Positions 46,671 to 56,885 of a stretch of DNA of 64,000 nt are shown piece by piece. The position numbers and the translations under genes are program-made. The stretch's first letter is position 1, and every line of letters begins with the position of its first letter. The notes under the pieces are model-generated. The model was given only the letters and a program-made list of their open reading frames with translations. It did no database searches and was not told where the DNA came from. Origin of the DNA: Tachypleus tridentatus (taxonomy: Eukaryota; Arthropoda; Merostomata; Xiphosura; Limulidae); contig NC_134830.1 in assembly GCF_004210375.1 (NCBI RefSeq), positions 44,273,094-44,337,093 on the forward strand, in the 5' to 3' direction.

Positions 46671-46887
46671 TCAGGTCATCATGTAACAGCTGTATTGCTC
46701 TAGAAAAATATTATTTTCGTTTCTTTTTAATTTCTTATTCCACTATACATTGATTTTCATAAATATGATACCTTGTTTTCTTGGGCAGTATTCTCTCTTT
46801 CTTCTGCCTAAGTATATATTGGACGAAGGCCTAACTAATGTATTATCAAATTAGAAATATTGGTATTTTGAAGTGAAGTACTTGTTA
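46671..46887. other. Spacer
   Basis: No feature seen. Confidence 0.5.
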
Positions 46888-47142
46888 TTACGTCGGCTAG
46901 ATGGTTAAGGCACTCGACTCTTAATCTGAGGGTCGTGGGTTCGAATCTCCGTCACACCAAATATGCTCACCCTTTCAGCTGCGGGGGCGTTATGATGCGA
47001 CGGTCAATCCCACTATTCATTGGTAAAAAACTAGCCCAAGAGTTGATGGCGGATGGTGATGCCTTCCCACTGCTAGATGAGGGACAGTTAGCGCTCATAG
47101 CCCTCCTACCCTCATGTAACTTTGCTCGAAATTAAAAAAGGA
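46888..47142 (+). repeat. SINE family A, near full-length
   Basis: TCGGCTAGATGGTTAAGGCA head, GGGTTCGAATCTCCGTCACA B box, middle, and shortened 3' module. Confidence 0.92.
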
Positions 47143-47328
47143 CAGACATGTTACATTTTATATATTTATTGTTGCTGTTCTTGAAGAAAATAAAAATATA
47201 AAAAATATTATATTTCTTGTCTAATCAAATTTTAGTAAATCCGAGTTTTGAGTTGTTCTTGTTTAATATACTCAGTAATTAAAGTAAAAACGCTGAGTTA
47301 AATTTCATATTTTCAGTACTTGTAGACC

Positions 47329-47360
47329 ATTGTTTAGCTTGACGTCTAACAACAGCCAAA
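47329..47360 (+). repeat. SINE family B tail fragment
   Basis: CATTGTTTAGCTTGACGTCT followed by AACAACAGCC. Confidence 0.5.
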
Positions 47361-47368
47361 AAAAACTG

Positions 47369-47495
47369 TCCCTCACTAGTATAGCGGTATGTCTACGGAA
47401 TCGCAACGCTAAAATCTGGGGTTCGATTCCCCCCGATAGGCTTAGCAAACAGCCCGATGTGGCTTTGCTACGAAAAAACATGCACACACTCCTTA
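47369..47495 (+). repeat. SINE family C, full-length
   Basis: TCCCTCACTAGTATAGCGGT, GGGGTTCGATTCCCCCCGAT, CAGCCCGATGTGGCTTTGCT and an (AC) tail. Confidence 0.93.
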
Positions 47496-47759
47496 AACAC
47501 TGTACGTATCTATATACCCGTGACAAATCTGTACGTGAAATATCTGAATTTCATGTAATAAACACTAATACAATTCTAAAAAATCGAGTACAAATTATGG
47601 CGATTTTCTCTTAGGCATATCAAAGAAAAATAAATCAAAATACACAAATGTCATTAGAAAATAGTAAGGTCTGCTTGCTGGTTTTAGTTTCACACATGTT
47701 AAAATTAGTTTTATTATTTTTTATCACAGAAAAAAGACAAATAAATGAAAGTTCTCATG

Positions 47760-47868
47760 TAGATCAGCGTTAATTTACGGATTTACAACGCTAAAATCAG
47801 TTGTTCAATTTCTCGCCATCAAAACAGCAGATAGCCCAGTGGGAGCTTTGTTCTAACCAGACAAGCAA
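47760..47868 (+). repeat. SINE family C, diverged
   Basis: TACGGATTTACAACGCTAAA, TTGTTCAATTTCTCGCC, CAGCAGATAGCCCAGTGGGA. Confidence 0.8.
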
Positions 47869-48066
47869 AATAAAAACAAACTTATACTATTATACTTCAT
47901 ATAAACAACAGTATCAAGATACAAATGACCGATTTTAATGATGCAAATATATTACAACAGACATAACTAACAAAATATTTTATTTTATTTTTGCTCTGAG
48001 TGAAATGTCAACTTAGTTCACGCAGATACGCAGCTAAAGCAATTGCCGTACTTACATACTGACAGT

Positions 48067-48325
48067 CTGATTTGGTTCTGAATTTCGCGCAAAGCTACAA
48101 GAGGGCCTATCTGTGCTAGCCGTTTCTAAGTTAGTAGTGTAAAACTAGATATAAGGCACCACCCACCACCAACTGTTCGGTTAGTTTTACCAATTAATAG
48201 TGGGATTGACCGTAAATTATAACGCCCCCACGGCTGAAAGGACGAGCGAATTTGGTGTGACGGAGAATCAAACCCGCAACCCTCGGATTACGACTCGAGC
48301 GCCCTATACATCTGTACGGTCGGTC
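48067..48325 (-). repeat. SINE family A, full-length
   Basis: Complete order on the minus strand; B box GGGTTTGATTCTCCG. The head is degenerate. Confidence 0.9.
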
Positions 48326-49000
48326 GGTATGCGACCCGGCATGGTACAATACAACAATAAAGTCGTTGTATCCAGCTATGTTCCCTAGAAATCGGGAACA
48401 TAATATATATATATATGTGTGTGTGTAAACAAATTTAAGAAATATATTAATTTCAGCTCTGGATGTGTAAGATAACGTCAGAAAGTATTTCGAAAATTAC
48501 GTTCAGAAGACAATTTCTCAGCTAAAGCTGTGGAGAGAAAAATATATATAAAATATCTTTAAGAAAGTACCAACGCTCTAGTATGTTTATTAGAGAATAG
48601 CAAGAGAAAAGAAAAATACCATTACAATAGAAAATTTGTTACGCCAAGATTAGAGACAATCACGATTCTAAACTTGATACGTCCAGCTACGTTCGCTGAA
48701 GAAAATAGGTCAAGATAAATCTAGTTCTGCTGACAAGGAAATGCCTTTCTGGAAAGCTTTGAAAGATATGTATTTATATAAATGACAACTAGAGAAATAT
48801 TACTGACATATTTAATTCTAATGAAAAAAACATACATCGATTTTCAATACCATAAATAGTTGACTCAATGGAGAGGAATGACCTCATTTCCGGTAAACCT
48901 ACAAAAAATCTACAATCATTCGCAAGCAGCCTGTAACTTACGTTAAACAAAACGCCAAGTGACATTTTGATCACAAGCTCTCTTAGAGTAATAATCAGTG
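48326..49000. other. AT-rich spacer
   Basis: TA/TG microsatellite at about 48401-48426. No gene seen. Confidence 0.5.
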
Positions 49001-49252
49001 TTCCTGGCATGGCCACGTGGTTATGGCATTCACTCACAATCTGAGCGTTGAGGGTACGAATCCCCGTCACACCAAACATGTTAACCCTTTCAGCCATGGA
49101 GACGTTATAATTAACGGTCGTTGCTAACTGAGTAGCCCAAGAATTGGCGATGGGTGTTGATGACTATCTGCTTTCCCTCTAGTCTTACAGTGCTAAACTA
49201 GGGATGACTAGCACAGATAGCCCTCGTGTATCTGTGCGTGAAATTCAAACAA
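49001..49252 (+). repeat. SINE family A, full-length
   Basis: CCTGGCATGGCCACGTGGTT head to GTGCGTGAAATTCAAAC tail. The 102-codon minus-strand frame at 48789-49097 overlaps it and is not supported. Confidence 0.92.
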
Positions 49253-49494
49253 TTATCGTTTTTATCATGCTTAACAAAATGTTCTTTATTAGTATAATCG
49301 AAGAACATTTTAATGTATTGATTCATATTTTACCTGATAAGTGAGTTTTCCCTTTATTCTCAAGCTATAAGTGTTAACAGCTGCCACAATACTCACGATA
49401 GTCAACTGCAACCAATGTATTTACTGGGAAGAGAGGTTTTACTGGAGTAATTTATAAAGGTTTTTCAAATATTTATTATGCCTGCAGAAATAAA

Positions 49495-49778
49495 ACTGGC
49501 CCGGTATGGCCAGGTGGGTTGAGATGTTCGACTTGTAATCTGAGGGTCGAGGTTCGAATCTCCGTGGCACCAAACATGCTCGCCCTTTCAGCCGTGGTGG
49601 CGGTATAATGTTACGGTCAATCCCACTATTCGTTGGTAAAAGAGTAGCCCAAGAGTTGGCGGTGGGTGATGATGACTAGCTGCCTTCCCTCTGGTCTTAC
49701 ACTGCAAAATTATGGACGGCTAGCGCAAGTCGTCCTTGTGTAGCTTTGCGCGAAATTCAAAAAAAACAAACAAACAGA
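49495..49778 (+). repeat. SINE family A, full-length
   Basis: GGCCCGGTATGGCCAGGTGG head, GAGGTTCGAATCTCCGTGGC B box and complete body, with A-rich/AAAC tail. Confidence 0.95.
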
Positions 49779-49916
49779 AATGAAACTATACGATTAGATA
49801 TATGACTCTGTACAGCAAAACACTTTTCAAATAGTGTCGTTACAAAATAATATTTTGAAATATCATCCAAAATGTATGCTCACGATTAAAACAATATTTT
49901 TATATATCGACGATCT

Positions 49917-50181
49917 GTTTTGTTTGTTTTTGAATTTCGCGCAAAGCTACTCAAAGGCTATCTGTCTTTAATATAGTAATGCAAGACGAGGGAAGGTCGC
50001 TAGTCATCACAACCCATCGCCAACTCTTGAGCTACTCTTTTACCAACGAATAGTGGGATTAACCGTTACATTATAACACCCCACGGCTGAGAGAACGAGC
50101 ATGTTTTGTGCCACGGGGATTCGAACCCGCGACCCTCGGATTACGAGTCGAGCGTCTTAACCACCTGGCCATGCCGAGCCC
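49917..50181 (-). repeat. SINE family A, full-length
   Basis: Minus-strand copy with head GGCTCGGCATGGCCAGGTGG and B box GGGTTCGAATCCCCGTGGC. It lies tail-to-tail with the previous copy at about 140 bp. Confidence 0.94.
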
Positions 50182-50321
50182 TAAATTAACGATGATTGAA
50201 AATGGTTCTATTATCAAACAATATTTTGAAATTCCATAGATGCGACTAAAATGATATTTTTTTAAACAGAAACATGGTTTGAAAATAATTTTATCATTTT
50301 AAACAAGGTATTCTAAACCAT

Positions 50322-50635
50322 TTTACTATTTTACTGGGATCTGCGTTACTCATAATATACATCTCAATATCGTACTTTTTTTACTGGGATCTGCACTAAT
50401 CATGATATACATTTTAATATCGTAGTTTATTTTACTGGGATATGCACTAATCATGATATACATTTCATTATAGTACTTTATTTTACTGGGATCTGTACTA
50501 ATCATGAAATACGTTCCAGTGTCGTACTTTATTTTACTGGGATCTGCACTAATCATGATAATGATTTCAATATCGTACCTTATTTTACTGAGATCTGCAC
50601 TAATCATTATATACATTTCAATATCGTACTTCACT
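50322..50635. repeat. 51-bp tandem repeat, six copies
   Basis: Unit TTTTACTGGGATCTGCACTA plus ATCATGATATACATTTCAATATCGTACTTTA. Because 51 is a multiple of three, the minus strand shows a 94-codon frame with a 17-residue repeat (KYDIEMYIMISADPSKI); this is a by-product. Confidence 0.96.
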
Positions 50636-50664
50636 ATTGATGAAAACTGTGTACGTGTGTAGAC

Positions 50665-50760
50665 TAATCCATGGATCTACAACACTTGAAATAAAGTGTC
50701 CAGTTCCCGTCGGTGAACACAGCAGACAGCATTACGTGGCTTTGTTATAAGAAGAAAAAA
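50665..50760 (+). repeat. SINE family C, diverged
   Basis: CATGGATCTACAACACTTGA, GTCCAGTTCCCGTCGGTGAA, CAGCAGACAGCATTACGTGG, TTTGTTATAAGAAG. Confidence 0.8.
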
Positions 50761-52596
50761 ATACACGTACATGTGTGAGTGTGTAATCGTTGAATCACAG
50801 ATTTCCCTGTTGCACTCGCATATTCATTTCTTTCTAGTTTACTGAAATGGTAATAATGTATTACAATGGTAACTGAGTACATTTAAAGTAGTTGGTAACC
50901 ATTCAATAGCTTGCTCAAGCAGTTTCAACCAAGTTTATTGCTTAATGCACTTGACTCTGACGCATATGTTGGTGTGTATGTTCTTGTCAGTAGGACAACA
51001 GAGTTGACACCAAGTTAGTGAAAGTGGTAAAGAAGACATTAACTAGATCAGTATAAAGATTGAAAAGCTGGCCAGAATAGCTTAATCATATTTAACAGGA
51101 TCCAAGTGAAATGTGATAATTGAAATTTACTGTCACTCGTAGATTCAACCAATCAGAGACGTTTAGATTATCTCTTGCTGAAATATTGTGATAAATCAAC
51201 AGATAATGATTTGTTTGTGTGTTTTACCGCCAAACCACACGTGGACCATCTGCATTTTGTTTACCACGATAAATCAAGCCCAGAATTTTAGCGTTCTAAA
51301 TACTTAAGCTTACCTCAAACAAACAAAAAATAAAAACATTGCAAGAAAGATTTCCAGACAAATAAATATGATAGTGAAGGACTTACTATGAGACAGTTAG
51401 TTATATTCGAAAACGACTTCAATGGGTAATAAAGAAACCTTTGCAAGTTTACCAACAAATTCACAAATTTTCGACGAAGTTTTGTCATTGTCAAGTACCT
51501 TATTATATGAGAACAGTTGCCTTATATACTTAATATGTAGTTACTAAACAACGAATATATATATATATAATTTTCAAAGTTAATATTTAGCAGTTATTTA
51601 CCTTTTACTGATCTGCATGGTGATACGATAAAACTGACTCTTTTTATCAGTTTATTACGGCATCAGTGTGGTTAAGTCACAATACAGCAGTAAGTTTGAC
51701 TTTAAAATTTTTCCAAAGACTTTTGATCGTCCTGCCGAAATTTTAATCTCCCACGAAAACAGGACGTCTAAGAAATCCGTTAGTGCATAACTAATTAAAC
51801 GAGATTAGGTAAAATCAATACTCAAAAGAGTGAATCTTAAGCTACACAAAACCAAGAAAACACGGGCAAAAGAACTAATCAGACCGATAAGATAATGGGG
51901 TCTGGGCCAACTTCATCCAGCGTCGATACGTCTGTAGAGGACTCGAATCATCTGTCTATGATATAAGCGTGAATTCTCTTATGAGTGTAGAAGAAAAAAA
52001 CCGAATTGTTGAGAATATTTTAAAATACAACATTTAACGGAAATGCCGAGACATGGAAACTTTTAACTTCCATAATTTCTATACTAAGCAATCTTAAATT
52101 TCTCTTAGATGTAAAAGATAAAATTTCAAATTCAGAGTCCAGTGTCCTTTGAGGCTTCAGCATTCGACAGTCTGTTTTTCAGAATGTTCTTGTTCTTCTT
52201 AATGTTTAATAATACAAATGATTTGTTGTTGTTATATTGATTTGTTAAAAGCTTTGTTGTTGTTTTAAACTTGTCGGAACCAAAATGTGCAAGTTTAAGG
52301 GTATGTTAAATCTCCCGAGAATTTGTTTTGGGAGATCCATTAATACCCTTTGAAGATTTCTGTGCCAGTAAGATAAGTTACATCTTTTAACCTGCATACA
52401 GTATTGGTATTTTACGATATTTTGTTATGTGACGATAAACTGGGTTGAATGCTTTCCTAAATGTCTTATATTTTCAAAGACAATAATTATCATTCCTAGT
52501 GCGTTGTCACTACGTTACGCTGTGACATTAACTTGAGCCATAAGAACAGTATAGTCTTTTAATTTGCGACTAGGGAACGACTTTCACTAACGTAAT
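50761..52596. other. AT-rich sequence with a weak SINE copy
   Basis: 51210-51325 is a decayed minus-strand SINE B/C copy with GTTTGTGTGTTTTACCGCCA. A short plus-strand frame at 51895-51976, MGSGPTSSSVDTSVEDSNHL, has a fair start context but no splice support. Confidence 0.4.
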
Positions 52597-52822
52597 TAAA
52601 GCTGTTTATTTGTTTTAGACATGAGCGCAAAGCTATCCAAGGACTAGTCGCTCTGTCAGTTCTCAAATACTACAAGGAAGGCATTAGTAAACATAATCTA
52701 CCGCCAACTATTTACTGCTCTGTTCGAAAGGTGGGACCTGACCATAACGATCTTGAAACAACAGGTCGTGAATTGTGAATCCATGTACTCACACTTAGCC
52801 ACTAGGCTACACGCAGGTAACA
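52597..52822 (-). repeat. SINE family A, old degenerate copy
   Basis: GAGCGCAAAGCTATCCAAGG, AAGGCATTAGTAAACATAAT and CTACCGCCAACTATT keep the order on the minus strand. Confidence 0.7.
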
Positions 52823-52879
52823 GTTGAAATACACATTTAGCTCGATTTGGTTGAGTTACTGTTAGGCGTATAGCTTCAC

Positions 52880-52970
52880 AGGGACGTACCTGTGCTCTGC
52901 TCGCCATGAATATGGAAACCCGGTTTTTAGCATTGTAAGCCTGAGACTTACTGCCATCTGAGTAAAAGAC
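52880..52970 (-). repeat. SINE family B, 5' part
   Basis: GCTTACAATGCTAAAAACCG, GGGTTTCCATATTCATGGCG and GAGCAGAGCACAGGTACGTC on the minus strand. Confidence 0.8.
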
Positions 52971-53296
52971 ATAAAAAGTATTTAACCTGTAATCACTTAA
53001 TGAAAATAAAGTTTGTAAGTTTCGTCTTCTTACCAGCGGGATTAGTTATCGCTTCTTTAATACAGAGGTTGTGAACATCAGCATGTTAATATACGTAGTT
53101 TTCTTGTACCTCAATTAGAAAAAATCTTCTAAGTTCTAACAGTAAACCTAATTCATAAAAATCGCAAAAACGTTTACTTGGAATATTTATAACCATATCA
53201 CGTCGAAAAAGTAAAGAGTTTAACTGTAATAAATTCGATGTAGTTATTAATCAGGAAGCTGGAAACTTTTCAGTGATGTACGAATAGGATTAGAAA

Positions 53297-53459
53297 TAAC
53301 ACTATGTAACAAAATATATACCTTTACTTGTTCCTGAGCAGAAAGTGTTATTTCCAATTGTTTATGCTTAAATTAAATAGAAAATACCTATTTTTCTCTT
53401 CAAACTTTGCTTTTGTGACCTGGGTAATGAAATTTTTCAAATTTACCCATTTTCCAGAA
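53297..53459 (+). repeat. Left terminal inverted repeat
   Basis: Matches the inverse of 54691-54840 with about three quarters of positions alike by eye and a gap of about 8 bp. Shared blocks: TAACACTATGTAACA, TTGTTCCTG, GTGTTATTTC, AAACTTTGCTTTTGTGACCT and TAATGAAATTT. Confidence 0.93.
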
Positions 53460-53494
53460 AATTCCAGGTAGAATCAGTGCTGAGTGACTGATAG

Positions 53495-53594
53495 AGAATT
53501 TTCTCTAACTTACAAGAATTTTCAAGAACTTTTTAGAATGATGTAGAACTTACGAGAGTTTTCAAGAATATTTTAGAATTTTCTAGAACTTTCC
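53495..53594 (+). promoter_or_regulatory. Heat-shock-element array, 20 in-register pentamers
   Basis: From 53495 the sequence splits into twenty consecutive 5-bp units that alternate between nGAAn and nTTCn. Thirteen match exactly, six differ at one of the three fixed bases and one differs at two. The clearest blocks are AGAATTTTCAAGAAC (53515-53529) and AGAATTTTCTAGAACTTTCC (53575-53594). Heat-shock factor binds three or more such units, so the array offers several full sites. Part of it is a 40-bp duplication (53507-53546 against 53547-53586). Confidence 0.85.
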
Positions 53595-53601
53595 ATAGTA
53601 A

Positions 53602-53639
53602 TATACATATACAGAGGTTCACCACTCACCACTTCAGTT
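53602..53639 (+). promoter_or_regulatory. TATA-like box and arthropod initiator
   Basis: TATACATATACA (53602-53613) is followed by TTCAGTT at 53633-53639. The A of TCAGT at 53636 lies 28 bases after the second TATACA, the usual spacing for an arthropod TATA plus TCAGT initiator. The HSE array ends 8 bp before the TATA region, the layout of insect heat-shock promoters. Confidence 0.7.
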
Positions 53640-53683
53640 TAGCTGCCTAAGTGAACACATAGACCTATCTGATTTTGTTAGAG

Positions 53684-54519
53684 ATAGCATCAAGAAGCTG
53701 CAAGCATTCTCCAGATGCATTCTGCTATGTATGTACCCAATTTATCAAAACAAGAGAGAAAAAGTACTCTGTGACAACATGTGCTAAAATGTGTGAAGTC
53801 TACAAGGCATATTTCAGCATGCCTGTCGGAAATCAAGACAAACCCTGGGCATTTCATTTTACCTGTGAGTACTACAAAAAAAAAAAACTTTAGAAGGTAA
53901 GACAGACACTTTTTGCTTGCTTGAATAGTAAGATTTTATATTATACAAATTTTAGACATTTTAAAATTTCAATATCTTTTAATTTATTTTTCTTAATTTC
54001 CAATAGTATAGAAAAATATCACATATAAAATATTTTGCACAAACCTCTTACACATTAGTTGTTGATGAAATAAATGTATTCTTCATAATAACAATTTTAT
54101 TTTGCTCTTTTGCAGGATGGTACAGAGGGGAAAAGAGAACCATGAAGTTCGCTATTCCAAGAATTTGGTGTGAACCTACTTACCACTCAAGCAATTGCTG
54201 CTTCTGCATGGTGGATCCTTCCAAACATCGGGCTGGCAACAATGCATTTGTTATCATGTATGCAGATCTTCCATCATCCATCGCCCCAGAGCAACACTGC
54301 CCTGAGCTCCCTGTACCCACTCCGCCAGAGAGAAAGCATCCATCCTCAGAAGAGAGCAGCGAATCAGAAGAGGAGGTAGACGTTGAAGATCCAGATTACC
54401 ATTTCAGTGATGCAGCTGGTGAGAGAAACCCATACCACCCCAACCAAAGAGACCTCAATGACTTGATCAGAGATCTTGGTCTAACAAAGTCGAATGCCGA
54501 GACTACATGTGTGGGCTGA
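53684..54519 (+). pseudogene. Cys-rich arthropod multi-copy protein, N-terminal part, broken
   Basis: Exon 1 (53684-53896) would start with Ala-Ser-Arg after an ATA where an ATG is expected. It gives FCYVC, CAKMCEVYKAYF and WAFHFTCEY. A run of 12 A at 53876-53887 then puts the frame out; the frame KTLEG that leads into the splice site needs a different run length. The intron 53897-54115 (219 bp) begins GTAAGA and ends TTGCAG. Exon 2 gives WYRGEKRTMKFAIPRIWCEP, CCFCMVDP, a Pro-rich then Ser/Glu-rich acidic linker, and LNDLIRDLGLTKSNAE before a stop at 54517. Paired Cys and His suggest zinc binding. Homologues I remember are several times longer, continuing past LTKSNAE; here that is deleted. 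Function of the family is unknown to me. Confidence 0.85.
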
Positions 54520-54575
54520 TACGTGAATCTGATTTACATTACAGTCGCAAATCTCGAAAAACAACTCACTTCTAA
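54502..54575 (+). pseudogene. Orphan C-terminal tail of the same protein, other frame
   Basis: YMCGLIRESDLHYSRKSRKT followed by THF and TAA is read in a frame different from exon 2 across the same bases. From memory it resembles the basic C-terminal end of the long arthropod homologues. The junction GCCGAGACTAC, where GCCGA could belong to either side, looks like a microhomology deletion joint. Confidence 0.65.
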
Positions 54576-54690
54576 ACATTTTTGTTCGTTTTTGTATAAC
54601 TTTAATATAAATACATGTAAATCTTGATTCAGGTGTTGTTTTATTCAGACCTTATGTAAATGAAAACGTGCAAATTTGCCCGTTTATACA

Positions 54691-54840
54691 TAGAAAATAG
54701 GTTAAATTCTAAATTTCATTATCGAGGTCACAAAAGCAAAGTTTAAATGGAATAATGGCCATTTTCTGTACTTTTACAACGTAAGCAATTAAGAAATAAC
54801 ACATACTATCCAGGAACAAAATTTGTGTTACATAGTGTTA
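54691..54840 (-). repeat. Right terminal inverted repeat
   Basis: Inverse partner of 53297-53459, ending GTTACATAGTGTTA. Confidence 0.93.
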
Positions 54841-55780
54841 AGTTTTATACTCATTGCCTAATAAATGGTGAAGCTTACATTATGACGACTATTTTAACCA
54901 TGAACTTTCATTTACTTAGGCCTGAGAAGATATTGCTTGAAACATAAAAGTTTCTCTTTTTCCTTTTTCAAGAAAAGCCATCTAGAAAAAATGTTGGTCG
55001 ATACACGTCGCGGTTATCGTGCAAGAGGAAATTTAATGTCGTCATTTTCACCGTACTTTATTGAATTCCACGACATTTGTTGTGAAATACTGCAATTTTC
55101 AATTCCTTCATATTATATATGAAGTCTAAAAATTAACGTACGTTGGCGTAATTAAAATATGAGCATTCCCTATCTTGATGTATGTAGCATATACAGAATA
55201 TTTTGGGTGAAATTAAAACGCATGTGTTTATTATTAAAGGATTCTTGCGTATTACAAACAAAATACAGTGAATTTACAAAACTGTATGTTAATGTATTAC
55301 AATTAATTATGCAGCTTTATTTATATTAAAATGTTGTTGAAGCTGGTATTGTTCCACAGTGTTTTTATTATCTGGTGTTTCATCAGCCAGAATGAGATGT
55401 GTTTATGTTGATGCAATTAAATATACAGTTTACTTAAGTCCATTAAGGCTATTAACATACTATTAAGTGTGCACGTGACAGAGACGATTTGTAAGTATAA
55501 TTTCCTGATAATCTACAATGAAGAAACAAGTTTATAGAACGGACTTTACAAGAAATAAAAATAAAAGTATAAAATTTATGTGCATACCTTTTGCAAGTGC
55601 TGTTCAAACGTGACTCTTGAATTTGTTTTACGTATTTATTACGTTCTTCAAAAGTATTAAATCTACGACAGCACATGAAACAAACAACTAGTGTTTATAT
55701 GTTCTATAAGTATGAGTCTATAATGTTCTCCGCCAACGCCGAGAGAATGTTTCCCTTTATAGCCGAGATTAACCCATTGG
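54841..55780. other. AT-rich sequence
   Basis: Frames of 61-74 codons here are not supported by any motif. Confidence 0.5.
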
Positions 55781-56052
55781 GAGGCCCGGCATGGCCAAGC
55801 GTGTTAAGGCGTTCGACTCGTAATCCGAGTGTCGCGGGTTCGAATCCTGGTCGCACCAAACATGCTCGCCCTTTCAGCCGTGGGGGCGTTATAATGTTTC
55901 GATTAATCCCACTATTCGTTGGTAAAAGAGTAGCCCAAGAGTTGGCGGTGAGTGGTGATGACTAGCTGTTTTACACTGCTAAATTAAGGACGGCTGGAGC
56001 AGATAGCTCTCGAGTAGCTTTGCGCGAAATTCAAAACAAAACAAACAAACCC
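55781..56052 (+). repeat. SINE family A, full-length
   Basis: GGCCCGGCATGGCCAAGCGT head, GGGTTCGAATCCTGGTCGCA B box, middle, slightly shortened 3' part and an AAAC tail. Confidence 0.96.
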
Positions 56053-56058
56053 ATCGGG

Positions 56059-56200
56059 TAGTGAGCCGTTGAAGTGTTATAAATATGACAGTCAAATGCA
56101 ACTATTCAGTCAGGCAATAGTAATTCAAGATTTGTCGGTGGGCGTTGTTAACAAGCTGCCTGTCCCTAATTTCTCAGCTGAAAGCTTGGGAAAAAACATC
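56059..56200 (+). repeat. SINE family A, old headless copy
   Basis: TATAAATATGACAGTCAAAT, GCAACTATTCAGTCAGGCAA, CGGTGGGCGTTGTTAACAAG, CTGCCTGTCCC. Confidence 0.7.
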
Positions 56201-56299
56201 CTCTAATGATCGGGTATAGTGTTATCTTTCTAATAATTTAGTGTGCACTTTTTAACGCTGTGATACTTTATAATATTGGTAGCTGTAAGTAATACACTT

Positions 56300-56402
56300 G
56301 TGCTGGTCCGCGGTAAGACAGTAGAAAGTAATTATAACGCTAAATCCGGGATTCTATTCCTCCTCCAGTAGAAACAACAGATAATCCAAGGGCTTTCTTT
56401 GT
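56300..56402 (+). repeat. SINE family C, diverged
   Basis: GTCCGCGGTAAGACAG, TAACGCTAAATCCGGGATTC, TATTCCTCCTCCAGTAG, CAGATAATCCAAGGGC. Confidence 0.75.
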
Positions 56403-56439
56403 CACAGTTAAAGAACATGTTTAATGAATCACTCAATAT

Positions 56440-56548
56440 TTTAATTATAGCTGCACAATGGGTTATCTGTACTCTGGCCACCATGGGTATCGAAATCTCA
56501 GATCTAGGGTTGTACATTCGCAGACATACCACTGCCCAAATGGGTGGG
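56440..56548 (-). repeat. SINE family B, diverged
   Basis: CATTTGGGCAGTGGTATGTC, GCGAATGTACAACCCTAGAT, GAGATTTCGATACCCATGGT, GAGTACAGATAACCCATTGT. Confidence 0.85.
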
Positions 56549-56885
56549 TGGGAGAATTATTTTGGAAGAAAAAATATTAAATATTATCTCATCATCAGTG
56601 ATTTTATTCTATTGCTAATATATTTATTATTCACGTTAAGCAAAATTAACTAGATTGGTTGAAGTAGAAAAAAGTCGTTTTCTTTCCATTGCACACAGTA
56701 ATTAACATTAACTTCGCTCAGAGAAACCTACTGACTGAGGCCAAAACTATAAAAACAAATTAACCCGGTAGTGAGCATATTTAATTAAATATAATATACT
56801 TACGTTATATAACATATTAGTTTTTTTGCTGAAACGGTAAAAAAAACATACAATCAAATCCAAAAGAAATTAACCAAAATATATA
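56549..56885. other. AT-rich spacer
   Basis: No feature seen. Confidence 0.5.

Larger units (their letters stand above)
53297..54840 (+). mobile_element. TIR-bounded DNA element with heat-shock-type promoter and Cys-rich gene, deletion derivative
   Basis: The left end starts TAACACTATGTAAC and the right end is its exact inverse. Inverted similarity then continues for about 150-160 bp (left 53297-53459, right 54691-54840), including CTTTGCTTTTGTGACCT near the inner part. The unit is about 1.5 kb and is flanked by TA on both sides (or by ATAA/TTAA if the tip is taken as CACTATG). Inside lie a heat-shock-element array, a core promoter and one two-exon gene. The gene product resembles the N-terminus of a protein I know as highly multi-copy in arthropod genomes. 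The central part of that protein is missing here. I cannot assign the element to a named superfamily. Confidence 0.88.

Noticed and set aside
51895..51976. MGSGPTSSSVDTSVEDSNHL frame with fair start context
   Set aside because: Only about 26 codons, no donor site at its end, and a second frame over the same bases is longer.
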